The notes beneath the pieces are model-generated. The model did no database searches, was not told the origin of the DNA, and saw only the letters and a program-made list of their open reading frames with translations. 64,000 bases of DNA from Ischnura elegans (lineage: Eukaryota; Arthropoda; Insecta; Odonata; Coenagrionidae): assembly GCF_921293095.1 (NCBI RefSeq), contig NC_060247.1, positions 54,595,111 to 54,659,110 on the forward strand. Direction: 5' to 3'. The first letter of the stretch is position 1, and the number at the start of each line of letters is the position of its first letter. The position numbers were made by a program, and so were the translations under genes. Shown here piece after piece: positions 48,401 to 60,279 of this stretch.

Positions 48401-51400
48401 AACATGGGCTAACTTCCTACTTGTCTCAGAACAAGGCTCGGAAAGTGGTGCCACGAGGTGGAAAGTTGAAACACTATGCAGAGGAATTTTCATACGTTCC
48501 AGATTTCTGGTTTTCCAGGTTCCCTGATTCCGGATTTAAGGCCCTCAACTGTAGTAAGATTTGACATGTTCACCCTTGACTCCCTCATTCGTAGCTTCAT
48601 TGCTTGAAAGAGGGGGGGAGCACACTCCTTCCCCTCCACCTATCCTTTACGCGCTCAGCTGCCCACCCCTTCCTCCTCTCGCTGAGTCGTCTCGTTCTGT
48701 TCCTGCAACTGGTTACTTTTGACCCTAATGTTGTTCTAAACATTGTTAATTGCATTGCAGATTGTGAAGTTGCACTTTAATTTAATGATATACTGATAAT
48801 AATGTCTTTCATTGCATAGAAACATTTTAATCGACATGTGCGTGCACTGTGATGTGAAACTATCGCTAGGAAGTGCAAAATCCACCTCACTGCAACTGAA
48901 GCATTTGTGGGTGAAACACACGTGACAAGATCTATCCGAATATTGAAACCTATTTTCATTTCCAAACGCAAGTGTAACAGTTCAGATCTTGAGCATGTAG
49001 AGATTTTATTGTTTCTAAAAATGATATGAAAGCTTAAAAAAAATGATTTTTAATCAGTAAAAATATTAAAATGCATACGTAAATCTAAAAAGCATTCCTT
49101 TGATTGTATTTATCCAGAAGAAACTTGAATAATTACTTTGTTTTATAGCAGGAATTTGAAAATGCATTTGGATTCGAAAATATCCGAAGAACCGGCTGCA
49201 AAAAAGGAAGGATCCAATTCAGATTCGGGTCCAAAAACAAATCCTGGATCCGTCCATCTCTGGTGCCGAATTTGAAATTTCTGACACCCTTGAATTTTTT
49301 GATTGGGCTTGAATGTTTTTATCCCTGGAAGTTCATAAGTTGAGGACTAACTGTATTCTGGATGATTGTCACCGTTGCCGTGAGTCACCCATACGAAAAG
49401 GCTAAGCTGCTTACGAAGAAGCACCTTCCTTATTTCTTCAATCCACATACTTCAATGACTTATGATGTGCTGGCTGGGAATGGTATTTCTGACTTTTATA
49501 AATCAATATTAAAATCACAACTGAACTATTAAATTTACACGAGTTGTTAAAAACATGAAATAACTTTTTCTCGGAAATGAGACATCAGAGAAACTTGTAA
49601 GAAAAAGTGCTGTGTAATAATCTGCATCTCAACATTTTCCATAAAATATAATTGTGATTTTTATAGTGGGAGCAGCAGTTCACTTTATATTAGATTTGGA
49701 TTAATTTCAATCTTTGATGTTACATTCACATGGACTAAAAATTTCAACATCCCAAAGGTAAAGCAGTAATTTCCTCCAATAATTTTAGAAAGCCAACTCC
49801 ACAAGCACAAAAAGCAAAATCACATCATTAGAGAGAGACAAGAAAAAGTTATTTACCTCTTCCTGCATTGCTACTCGGATCCAATCTAGTGATGCACTGT
49901 TTCCGAGCTTTACGTTTCTGACTACCCACTAGAGGAGTAGAAGAGTTTGATCCCTCTGATCCATAATTCATCAACTGGAAGTCTCCTTCAGCTCCATTAT
50001 CTATATTTTGTTCCATTGATGTGGCAAGATCTGTTGAAAGATAAACATGCTCGGTGATCTTAACATTTTGATGATGCATACAAAAATTTACCTACTTAAA
50101 ACACGAGAATATGGTGGATGTGTTAAGTCTCTATCTTCTCAATCTTATGCCTCGAACATAGCATAAATTAGCCTTCTATTCCCACACTATGCCATGCAGC
50201 ATCCACATTGACCCTTTCATTATTACAGCCTTGAGAAAACAGATTTCTAGAGTCTAAATCACTTCGTAAACATTATCTACAAGCTTCCAAATTATCTGAC
50301 ACAATCTCAATTCCTCATGTAGCGTACAATTTATGAATAACCGATAGCTGGAATTTATAAGGAACGGCAATACATATTTAATTTTTTTGTATATTTAGTA
50401 ATTTAAATGTTATATGCATGTCAATTCTGATAGATTTACAGCAATGAAATCCACTGATTTAGCAAGGAGTTTTTTATGCTAGATGTTTTTATTATTGATA
50501 CCAGATAAATAAAGGATAAATTTCATATCATCACAATATTTTTTATACATACGCTTAACTTGCAACGACTATTTTGACATATTTTTTAGTACCTATTAAG
50601 CAGTACCTATGTATTTTCTAGGGTACTCCAGAGAAGCAGTGACCTCGACAACTCCTTGAAACAAGTCATTATAATTCAACCACATTAAGGTACGTGTTAA
50701 AAATGAACACTATTCATGCAGCTAAGTTTCCATTACATTTATTTATACTTTTCAATAAAAGCTGCTAAAAATAATTACTGCAAACAATTGATGGCACTAG
50801 CACTTTCGAATATGAGTTGACTCTGTATGAGACTGTTGACATGAATTATGAAATGCTAAATGGCATTAAGTTATTAACAAATTCTGATACATAAAACTTC
50901 TTTGCAAGTGAAACTCAAAACAAAAACAATTTACCTTAAATGATTATTGTGATAATGAAAACAATTCAAATTTCAAGATCTCCATCAAGTTTGGCATTAA
51001 TGAACTGCAATTCTATTGTACGACACTGAATTATTGCATACTTCAACTCCTGCCAATTATGTCACCGCTTCTCAGTCACTCCTCAACCTTGATATTGCAT
51101 TGTCTCTTGTTGTTAACAGACTCATCATGAATTCCTACTCTCAATGAGCAGTTCACCCTAAATGAATCAATGAAACAGAACCTAATGATGTCACCAACAC
51201 ATGAGAAGGGGGTAGCTACCATCACATTTTTTTTTTAATTTTACACTTAAGAGAGTGTGGCTAATGAGGAAGCCTTCTTTTGCGGTACCTTTAATCTACA
51301 GTAAATATCAACCGAATTCTTTTAATGCATTGTGATTTCATGCTGGACCACACAAACAACATTTTCAGGGTTTCAACTCTGACTACATTATAAAATTCAC

Positions 51401-53742
51401 GGTTTTTTCCAGGTTTTCACGGTCTAAATGTCATCAAATTCACGGTTTGTAGACAAGGCATTTTAGGAAGGAATATTGACCACGCAACAACCATCGGCCG
51501 CACGTTAACTACAAATGTAACAAACACAACAGATACCTAGAATGCAAACGCAGCAATGACAGTGCTATCTCTCACGACGTCACCTATCGTTAGCAAAATT
51601 CATGTCCGGCTAAAAGGGTGTGAGTGGGAAAATGAAGATAGCAGGGTGGCAGGAAAGTGAAGAAGTGCCTTATTTTTTGCCAGGGTTAACGTCTTCCAAT
51701 CGCAGGCTTAAGGTCAATGTGCTGTAATGGCACACGTACCAGTTAATAATTGCACTTTCGAATAGACGTGTGCAGGTTAATGCGTGGACACTATCTGCAC
51801 GTGACTCGGCCTTGAAACATGATCGAAATATCGATTTTTCTTTAATGCCGTCTATCGTAGTTCTACAATCAAGTTTGAGGGATTTCTAAGGTTTTATGGC
51901 AAAATTCATGGCTATTTCCAGGTTTTTTCACGGTAGACGAAATTCACGGCTTATTCACGGTTTTAAGGTTTTCACGGTTGAGTGGGAACCCTGATTTTGC
52001 ATTTATTTGTACATGCATATCAAAGCTACCATGAGTAATAAATATTCTGTGAACAGTTGCATGTGAAAGCTGATGTAAAGTTTCACCCAGGACAGAGGTC
52101 AGATGTGATAAAATTGAATCAAAATTAATATTTGGTACCGGTTGGTGCTCAGTCCAACTTTGTGTAGGTAACTGAAATCACTGCCAGGCATGGAATTCCA
52201 TTGGTTGTGTCTACAGATGGAGCATAATGTTTTGACTCTGATATGATTAAAACTGTGTACGTACCTTTTGAGAAAATGTATTTTTTCATTATAAAAGAGT
52301 GGAAGCAAACTTCATGTCCTGATGATCCCTTACAAGTGACAATGCAAGAAAGGTCATGCATTTAAAGTATCCCCAATGCATGGAGTTAATAATACCACCA
52401 CTATACTTATATATACATACCTACATTAAGTCTCTATCCACAACTAAATACTTTGTTAAATAAAGCAATAATCCAACATACAAAGTCCATGGGTTAATTC
52501 CCATTCCTAATGAATTTTTCTGTTAGCAATTCATTACGATGATAATTGCATGATTACATTTTCATTCAATACTGCACTAATTCCAAACAACGTAAGCATT
52601 ATGAAGAATTTTAAAATGAAGGAGGTGAATTCCTTCTCAGTCCTTCATTTATCAAAGTAATTGAGCACAATGTTATTAAAAACTAAAAGCAAATGTTAGC
52701 AAAATAAAAAAGGTATAATATTAAAAAGATGTCACACAACATAGCTAAATAAATTGCTTTTGCCAAATTTAGAGGCTTACAGCCGATCAAAAAAAATTCA
52801 TGCACACTTGGCCCTTAAAGGTAAATTTATCAAAGCTGCACGGAAAACAGCGAACTTGATTTTTCAACAATATTTCATTGAAGATAAGTTACAAATAAAA
52901 ATCATATAGGAATTCTTTATGATTAATCAGCTTCATGACAATTGCTTCTCTGTAATTGGTGGATATTAGAATTTTCCAATTAGCAATTGAAGAAATCTCT
53001 TCCCTTGACACCAAACCCTTGTCATCCAAAAAGGGTGATAAAGCCAGTAATTTATGGCTTCAAGGACAGGGAAAATACAACGACCCTGATGCCATACTTT
53101 GCTGCGATATGAGGACAACAAACCCACCACATTAACAGCAATACCTAATAATTGTCGAGATGAGAAGTTCAGCTGAATTAGGATTCAAACACAGAACCTT
53201 CTGCTTACCATTCCTATGAACACATTGCAACAGCACTAATACTTCTAAATTCTTGAGGAATTAATAGATTTGCATACAAATAAATAGCAGGAAAGGTATA
53301 AGTAAGAATTTACATTCACACACCCAAAAGCAAAACTATCAAAATTCAGATAATAATAAAATCAAGATAGAAATATGAATTAATTACCTATCTGGTGGTC
53401 TTCCTTCTTTACTTTGGTACCCGAGCTTCTTTTTACACACTGTATATTCCTTTTTTTCTTGGCCCTTTTCTTCAGCTGAAATTCTTCTAGACTCAAAGAA
53501 GGTAGGGCTTCAATTTTTTCATCAAGGTTGAAGTCCCTGTAAAGAAATCTTCATGAATAAAATTTGCAAGTAATTAGGATTTATTTCAGAAAACATGACT
53601 AAGGCAAATATTTGACACATTATATTACTCACGCAGCTTTGAACCGTTTCTTTGGTGATGAATCGGAAAGAGATTCTTCTGAGGTTTCTGAGTGTTTTCT
53701 ACATTTAGTATCACTAGTTGTGCATGCATGAGTTTTGGCCAT
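45355..53742 (-). CDS. Five-exon host gene, lysine/serine-rich putative nuclear protein
   Basis: Spliced gene model read directly from the minus strand. Coding exons are 53742-53633, 53536-53388, 50030-49857, 47413-47360 and 45446-45355 (579 nt, 192 residues plus TAA). Every intron is GT-AG and the phases agree at all four junctions (2, 1, 1, 1), which is unlikely by chance. A TAA lies immediately 5' of the ATG in frame, so this is the first possible in-frame start in that exon. The product is hydrophilic, with three basic clusters that could be nuclear localisation signals: SPKKRFK (about residues 29-35), LKKRAKKKR (58-66) and QKRKARK (124-130). A Ser/Glu-rich stretch (SETSEESLSDSS) precedes the first cluster. 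The C-terminal 45 residues (from SHLAFVLQKW to MRLTK) look helical and amphipathic. I do not recognise the family. A nuclear or chromatin role is inference from composition only. Introns are 96, 3357, 2443 and 1913 bp and carry transposon remnants. Confidence 0.8.
45447..47359 (-). other. Intron 4, with a short hairpin repeat
   Basis: AT-rich intron with GT-AG ends. It contains an imperfect palindrome at 46744-46821 but no convincing coding sequence. Short plus-strand ORFs near 46.3-46.5 kb have no recognisable domain. Confidence 0.5.
46744..46821. repeat. Imperfect palindrome in intron 4
   Basis: Arms of about 31 bases (CCTTTGAAATGCCCACAGAT... against the reverse complement of ...CTCTGTGGAATTTCAAAGG) around a short spacer. 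It looks like a small hairpin MITE or a relic of one. Confidence 0.6.
47360..47413 (-). CDS. Coding microexon 4 (54 bp, possible cassette)
   Basis: 54 bp flanked by acceptor ACATTTTCAG and an excellent donor CAG|GTAAGA. Phase is 1-1, so it adds 18 residues (GPDVSHLAFVLQKWRIEA) without changing frame, and skipping it also keeps frame. Joined to exon 5 it gives a continuous amphipathic segment, which argues for inclusion. It is less certain than the other exons because it is so short. Confidence 0.6.
47679..48551. mobile_element. pogo/Tigger-like non-autonomous element in intron 3
   Basis: Terminal inverted repeats run CAGTTGAGGACCTCAAATCC at the left and CAGTTGAGGGCCTTAAATCC as the reverse complement of the right end. 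Both are followed by GGA and flanked by TA dinucleotides (47677-47678, 48552-48553), as expected for Tc1/mariner-superfamily insertion. The 873 bp interior has no transposase that I can recognise. The termini resemble the pogo/Tigger type. A similar lone terminus occurs near 49330-49355. Confidence 0.65.
49857..50030 (-). CDS. Coding exon 3
   Basis: 174 bp (58 codons), phase 1 at both ends. Acceptor is TTTCAACAG and donor AGAG|GTAAAT. It encodes a polar stretch starting DLATSMEQNIDNGAEG, through a Ser/Thr-Pro segment (SNSSTPLVGS) and the basic QKRKARK, to DPSSNAGR. Low hydrophobicity suggests disorder. Confidence 0.75.
51366..51993. mobile_element. Non-autonomous DNA element with TTCACGGTTTT repeats in intron 2
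   Basis: Ends read CAGGGTTTCAACTC at the left and, reverse-complemented, CAGGGTTCCCACTC at the right. A short direct repeat (ATTTT) flanks both sides. Subterminal regions on both sides repeat the motif AATTCACGGTTTT. This is a typical layout for a hAT-like MITE, but no 8-bp duplication is evident. No coding content. Confidence 0.55.
53388..53536 (-). CDS. Coding exon 2
   Basis: 149 bp between acceptor TTTACAG and donor ATAG|GTAATT. It completes an Ala codon from exon 1 and reads DFNLDEKIEALPSLSLEEF followed by the basic run LKKRAKKKR, ending KKEDHQI in phase 1. Intron 1 is only 96 bp. The DEKIEALPSLSLEEF segment before the basic run is a good candidate for a conserved motif. Confidence 0.78.
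53633..53742 (-). CDS. Coding exon 1 of the 192-residue protein
   Basis: Begins MAKTHACTTSD and ends in phase 2 at a strong donor (GC|GTGAGT). It encodes residues 1-36 plus two bases of codon 37, with the acidic-serine run and the first basic cluster. Upstream on the minus strand are AG acceptors in CTATAG and GACTCAG, about 70 and 55 bases before the ATG, so the 5'UTR may be spliced. An out-of-frame ATG about 20 bases upstream could act as an overlapping uORF. Confidence 0.75.
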
Positions 53743-54525
53743 TTAAGTGAGTTGGTTTGCATTGAAAGAAAAAGAAAACAATTTTACTGAGTCATTAAAA
53801 ACTATAGAAAGTATAATTACCTATTTAATTTAACCCCAATCCATTAGGAATACTGAAGGTGCCAAATTTAAGAAATAGCTTATTTGTTCTTAGGTATAGA
53901 AACTGAGTGGCATAATTATGATGGATGTACTAGTTTGAAGTATAAATCGATCTTTAATACCAGATGGTGCACATGTAGCATAATTTTATTAATGAATCAG
54001 TCATATCCAAGGTAAAAATTTGTCATGCATAGTGTACCTATATTATTTGCACTTTTAATTTTAATAGTGTGGAATAACAGTCAAAAAATTAACTAGAATA
54101 GGATACAAATTGAATAAGTGTATATGTTGCAATAGGAGAACTTTGAGATGCAATGAGACCCTAAATTGGAAAGAAATGGGAGAGTGAATCCCAGTAACAT
54201 GTACTGAAGGTATAATCCTTCATCAATTGCTTGGCCATTTCAAAGTCTGCATAACAAATGCAAATTATATTTCCAAAATAAAAAGCAGGCACAATTGCTT
54301 ACAACTAGCTCATTTCATGGAGACATTACCAAATAATGTTAAAATTACTGATGAGAAACCAACAAAAACTTTGAGCGAGTCAGACAAAAAACTCGATATG
54401 TACAAATATTTCCTATCATGCCTTAGTGAATAATGATTTACAAATCATATAAAAATGCTACAAGAGAGCCTTAATCTCACTTCACCTGTAACAACTTGCA
54501 TGCATGGAAATGTTACATAAATATA

Positions 54526-55400
54526 TGAGGGGGACCTAAAAATAACCTGACAGAAATTGCTATGCACATCACTCTGATGTATGCAAAACAGCATGGCTTT
54601 GGATGGTTGTAGCAAGCCCCTGTGACAGTTTTTGTTCGAAGAGTTTTTCGACCTCTTCGACTTTGGAAATGGATGATATTTAAGAGCAGCACACAGAATT
54701 GAAATTTTGTTTTCTACTCAGTGCAAGTGCATTGTATGTGGTTGATATGTTGTCTACAGCTTACAAAGAATATGCCTTGAAAAGAAATCAAGTGTACAAT
54801 TGGTATTCGCAATTCAAGCGCGGCAACATGTCAATCGAAGATACATATTAAATTCCTGGGCTGGCCTTCCAAGTCCAGAACTGATGAAAACATGGAAAAA
54901 ATTCATGCCCTTATGTACCCGTATGTAAGGATAGGAGGAAACTATTGATAAACTCACTGAACAATCTAATCTTTCATTAAGTACTGTGCAGCAGGAAAAC
55001 TGAAGATTTGCAAATAAAACGAATTGCACTGAAATTCATCCCTCACTTGATGACTCCTGATCAAACCGTTTTAGGTAAAAAAAACCGTATGACTCCCCTT
55101 CCACACCCACCCGACTCACCGGCTCTTGCACCTTATGATTTCTTTTTGTTCCTCCGGATGAAAAGGGTGATGAAAGGGAAACGTTTTGATGACATTCCAG
55201 AGGTGAAAACATAATCGAAGGCAGCAGTGCAAGGAATTGGAAATAACAAGTACTGATGGTTTCACCCAGTGGAAAAACGTTTGAGCCAATGTATCAGTGT
55301 TAATGGAGAGTACTTTGAAGGTGAGTAACATTTGAATCACAAGAAAAATAAATTCTGAATTTTATAAAATTTCGCCCAGTTATTTTTGGGTCCTCCCTCG
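54526..55400 (+). mobile_element. Internally deleted mariner-family element
   Basis: TA-flanked, with ends TGAGGGGGACCTAAAAATAA (left) and CGAGGGAGGACCCAAAAATA (right, reverse complement). At 875 bp it is shorter than the usual 1.3 kb. Coding remnants include ALKRNQVYNWYSQFKRGNMS (HTH region) and later LKFIPHLMTPDQ, then DSPALAPYDFFLFLRMKRVM and CISVNGEYFEG from the C-terminus. The catalytic middle is missing and stops interrupt the rest. It could only be mobilised in trans. Confidence 0.9.
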
Positions 55401-56439
55401 TAAGCACTTTGCTTTCTGACATATCCAACAACGAAATATATCCAGATTACTCCCAGTCACACCCTGATACAGCTGCAGTGGAACCTAAGTTTCATGCCGC
55501 CACAATTTACGTTTTCCTGCAATTTACCACTTCTTCTTAAGGTCTAAGTGATTTCCCTATAACCACAATCAAACTCATTCCCTGCATTTACACTGAAAAA
55601 ATTTTAAATGGTTCATAATTTATGAAAAAATGAATGGGCACGATGGCGTATTTGGAACATGCAGACAAGTTGACACTATGCAATGAATAACCAAACATTC
55701 AAGGTGTGAAATTTGATTGTCTCAAAATTTCACATGAAATCATTATTACTCATCAACTAACGGCATATCACCCATAAAACCACATCAAATTAGGTTAAAA
55801 TTTCTCTGACTACATAGACATATATGTGTAGCAATTAGACTTCATCTTTAAATCAGCATAATTTACATGGTATTCAGTAAGATTAACACGCGTAAAATGA
55901 AATGTAGAAGTAACTCGCTTACAGATGTGCATGTGAATGCATATTTCATAATTTTTATGAGTGCTCCAGTACTCAAAAGTATATTTAGTTCAACCAATTA
56001 TACTATAATAATCAGTTTAATAATCCAGTTGCATAAAGGATTCCCACACATATGAAGTGTGCAATCTCCTTACATGCAATTGACCTTTAACTATTTGTGC
56101 ATTGATTCTTAAATAAACTTGGGTGAAAAGAAAAACGCTAAAATAAAAATACCTTGCTATGGAATGGGTGCTCTTGCTCAAGTCACAGCGACAAGCATAC
56201 TCTGCACTTAAGAGAGCGTTTAGTTTGCCCCCACAGCACAGACTTCCTCTGATATTAATCGAATATTTTTCAAAATAAAAGCTCGCAAATGGTACTTCAT
56301 AAATGATATTTTCCTACCAGCTCAGCATCTTCATCATTTCACTCATTAAAAAATCAAGACTTCTTTGTATAATACCCTATTTATTCTATCCATCGTCTAT
56401 ACTATACAGCGTGTTCGAAAAAAAAGTGTCCAACATGTA

Positions 56440-58178
56440 CACCCATGTCTCGTATAGCGCAATTTCGATTAGAGCAATTTCGATATAGCGCAAATTCGTT
56501 CCCCGGGGAAACATTGCAATACAGTGTAGCCTAATCAAAAATCTTAAACGCTCTCGTGATAAAACGTGAACTTACGCTAAGTACACACGAAATTTCTATC
56601 ATTTTACGCATATTAATATTATTGCTTGCCTCAAATCTTCTTTTTTGTTTATATATTAATCGAAATCCATTGCTGTGCACTGGCCAAAAGTATTACTCGT
56701 CATTGGATCCAGATAGCCGGCCTACCGAAGTAATTTATCTCGTCTCCTTAACAGAATGAGTTTATTTAGATCATTAATTAAGCATGAGGCTAGTGGAAAT
56801 GAGTTTTTTTTAAGTAATTCTGGTTGAGGTTGAGACGTAATTTTTGCCGTCATAGGTTATCGGGCGATTGACTTCCAGGTGGAGGGTCTACCCTAAAGCC
56901 TTCAAGGTCATCGGTATTCTCGGGGGAGAAATGGAGTGGTGGCCGAGTTGCGCATGAATAGCATCAACATACAAGAGGGTCCGCTATAGAGTCTCAAACA
57001 CAATAGCTTCGTTCCCTCCCCGCAGTCATAGGCCCTCTGCGTCTCAAGAATTCAGTTCAGCAGAAGAAGGTGATTTCAATAGAGCTATGCGCAGTAAAAA
57101 CCAAGAGAAAATGGCAAAAAATAGGAATGCGGGTAGAAAAATCAAGAATTTATCAAGAAAAACCATAAACCTTGAAGAGAAATTGATATGGGTCAATTGC
57201 TTTGAAAATGGAGAACGTCAAAGCGATATTGCGCGCAAGTTTAAACGCACGATGCCTTATTCTGAATAAAGACTAAGTTAAAACATCAGTGACCTCAGCC
57301 GCACCAACTTCAACCAAGCGGTCTACACATACGGAAAGTTCATAGTGAATCAGTACAAAAATACGAGAGTGGTAATCGCTCCAAAACATTTAGTGAAAGC
57401 TCCGGTTGGTTCCAGAATTTAAACGGCAAGCAGATATTTTCAGTGCGGCAATATCAGGTGAATCTGCAAGTGTTGATAGCGCAGTCACCACAACATTTTC
57501 TGATGAACTCCAAGCTGTGATTGAAAGTGGCTCCTTTCCCCCTCAACTAGTTTTTAGTGTTGACGAGACGATATTCTTCTGGAAAAGAATGCATTCTCGT
57601 TCCTTCATTTTCAGGGAAGGAAAACCTGGGTCAGGTTTCAAGGCATTTAAAGACTGTTTCACGTAGCTGTTAATGACTCTGAGGACTTCAAATTAAAATG
57701 ATTTATCATTCATAAACTCCGCTAGCTATGAAATGGCATTCAAAATAGCATTTTCCTGTCATTTCGATGAGCGACAAAAGGGCCTGGGTGACACAATAGT
57801 TGTTTTTAGACTGGTTTGAAAAATCGTCAACTGCCGGCAATGCATTACGAACCCCTGAGATAGCAGATGTTAGCCCACCCGCACGACAGGAGGGAATTTC
57901 TAAAGCACGTAAGAATTTTTTTTAACGTGAATAAAAGTCTTCAAATGCGTGCATACTATTTTTAAACATATTATAAACTATAAACATTTATATAAATAAT
58001 GTTTTCTAAGGCTATTTATGGGAATATATATTTTTTAGAGGAAATTCAATACCCAAGACCTATGCTACCAGGAACGCATCCCTATCTTCCCAATGTAAAA
58101 ACGCTCTCGTATAACCCAAATTCGTATAGCGCAAAGACCCCAAGGAACGCATCCCTTGCGCTATACGAGACATGGGTG
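56440..58178 (+). mobile_element. Tigger-type DNA transposon, full length but coding-broken
   Basis: Matching termini CACCCATGTCTCGTATAGCG on both ends (the right end as reverse complement), both next to TA. Total length is 1739 bp. Subterminal GCGCAA/ACGAATTTG motifs recur. The interior carries a pogo/Tigger transposase: an N-terminal CENP-B-like HTH at 57108-57250 (INLEEKLIWVNCFENGERQS then DIARKFKR), and a DDE start at 57550 (PPQLVFSVDETIFFWKRM then GKPGSGFKAFKD). Stops at 57267 and 57664, plus missing 3' coding sequence, show it cannot make transposase. Confidence 0.9.
57087..57666 (+). pseudogene. Tigger transposase pseudogene
   Basis: Two broken segments: the CENP-B-type N-terminal HTH (57087-57266) and the start of the DDE catalytic core with SVDET (57406-57663). 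The DNA-binding middle is frameshifted. The later catalytic acidic residues are not recognisable. In intact relatives the protein binds the terminal repeats and cuts them at TA. Confidence 0.85.
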
Positions 58179-58180
58179 TA

Positions 58181-59214
58181 CTTTGAGAGGTGGTAGTACC
58201 CATTTAAACAAGAAAAAAAGTCCAATTAACCTTGGTCCAGAAACACATACTTTCTGAGTAATGTACACTTGTTCATTTGCAGCTGAAGATGTACGGTCTG
58301 GAAACACACACTTTCCGCAACCTGCAGTACACTTGGTCTTGGGATATGTTCAACCTGACATCCATTCATAGGAGGTACTAAATGTGACTTCCATCCATGA
58401 AACACGTCCCTTATGCATAAATAACCTATTTTTCTTTCTTTTCTTAAGGTCCCATACACATTACCACAAAGATTAACCCTAAGGGTGAGGGAATTTTTTT
58501 ATAGGTTTAGCACGCTGACTGCAGTGCTGACCCAAAATGTTTATTGCTACCGGGATATCTTGCACTTTGAGCTCTTCCCTGACCACAAGGATCGCTAAGG
58601 AGCTTAACTCTACCAGAGCAGCCCTCGTGGCAGGGGTACCTCCTGCACAGGGGTCTCTTCTGCATTGGCTGGTAGCTAAAATCATGAACTCCCACAGCCT
58701 AAGGGTTAAATGGGGCCCCTCATCATCAACTTCTACACAATAGAAAACCTGCCTTGATGGAGGATGTGTCACGTCAGCAAAGACTAGAGATGTGGTTTAT
58801 GCATGATGGCTCACCAGTAAATTTACTTTGCAATTTGCGTGAACATCTGATGCTAGCATTAGAGAACCGCTGAATTGGTCATGGACAATGACAGCATCAA
58901 TTACAACCACCCACATTCAGCCGCATTCTTCTCTTGTAAAAAACAAATTGGCTTGTTTATGTAAGTGTACACAATTTCATTGCGTATACCTAAAGGTCCA
59001 TGAAAGTGGTTTTATTTTTTGCTAAAATTTGTTTTAAAACCATGTGATTTAGGTGTTATAGAAAATCTTGACGGTGCTATTATAATGCTACAATTTTTCC
59101 ACGTTTATAGACGTTTTATTATTTTATAGTACACATTTCTTGCATACTTATACTTTTATTAAGCATTTTGCATAACAATTAACACAATTTTGATTGTACA
59201 AAATTTCTGAACTA
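58181..59214. other. Intergenic DNA between two transposon fossils
   Basis: Overlapping ORFs on both strands at 58.48-58.77 kb come from a GC-richer stretch and lack a recognisable domain. Confidence 0.45.
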
Positions 59215-59690
59215 AATGAAGGAAATGGTTTAAGTTATATTGGTTCAAGGCACATGAATGGTTCAAGTATGTAGTCTTGGTGAATACGATCAGCAAACGG
59301 CAAATCCCCACTACCATATAAGTGTATACTTCAAGAGCCATTCCAGAATTTTTGGATTGTCAAGTTTCTCGACACTAAATAAAGCCTTTAAAAATGCTTC
59401 AGAAGTAGCAAAGAGCTCCTCCTTCGCTTTCTTTGACTGAGTGACTGTGTGTTCAAATGATAGCTGTCGTTTTGCTGGTCCCCTTTCTTTCGCACGCTTA
59501 TGTGTATTGCTACTGATGTGATATAACTGCGTGTCACATCTTCAAAATTCAAATCTTTTATCGCAAACTTAGCACGGTAATATAGCTGTCATTTTGTCGC
59601 TCTGCTTTTAACATAAAATCCTTATGAGCTGAATTCACTTGCCCTGGTATGAACGATATCACTAGCTTTTGGCATTTTAAAATTCCTTTC
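59215..59690 (-). pseudogene. CGGBP1/hAT-like BED-type coding fossil
   Basis: Minus-strand pieces in successive frames read MPKASDIVHTRASEFSS, then YRAKFAIKDLNFEDV and KRKRGPAKRQLSFEHTVTQS. These are followed by KKAKEELFATSEAFLKALFS and VEKLDNPKILEWLLKYTLIW. The layout (N-terminal single zinc-finger-like module, a linker, then an EKLDNP...L helical segment) resembles the hAT-derived CGGBP1-like proteins of animals. At least two stops or shifts interrupt it. I infer a dead transposase-derived gene. The relationship is judged by eye. Confidence 0.55.
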
Positions 59691-60279
59691 CTTTGCTCGA
59701 TATTTAAAGCTGGAACCATGATTTAAAAAAGTCCAACCGCAAAACACAACCACCCATGATGGTGTTTTCAAACTGACTGCTGGGTACCTACAGTATAACC
59801 ACATTACTGTATAACTTACAAATTGGCCAAAATGTTTCATGTCGAGGGTTCCCTTTCGATACCCCTCACCCAGGAGTTGAGGGAAGGTAGGACAGCAGCT
59901 AGACACAACAATACTGCTTAGTTTTGATAATTCAACTGTTGCCAATCAGCCAGGAAATGCAGTGAAAGAAGCACACACAACTAAAAATAATCGAATTCAA
60001 AGAAACTTATAAAATTATTACCCATCTATCAATCCTGAAACATCTAGAATGAGACACTTTCTCTCCTGAAGAATTAGATATTAGATTTGGCCAATGTCGA
60101 AATGATTTTTTTTGCATTGAAGCTCAGAGGAGAGCTGAATATCCGACAGTCTGTCCGCGAATAAAGAGAACCCCCTCTCCTCCTATCCTTTCTGTTCCTT
60201 CCTTCCCTTCCCCCAACTGCCAGCGCTTTGTGCTTTCAAATAACCATACGTGTCTATGGATGTTTTTAAACAAATCGAA

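Noticed and set aside
58479..58772. Overlapping ORFs near 58.6 kb as a gene
   Set aside because: Three frames are open at once in a short GC-richer stretch, and no domain or splice support was found.
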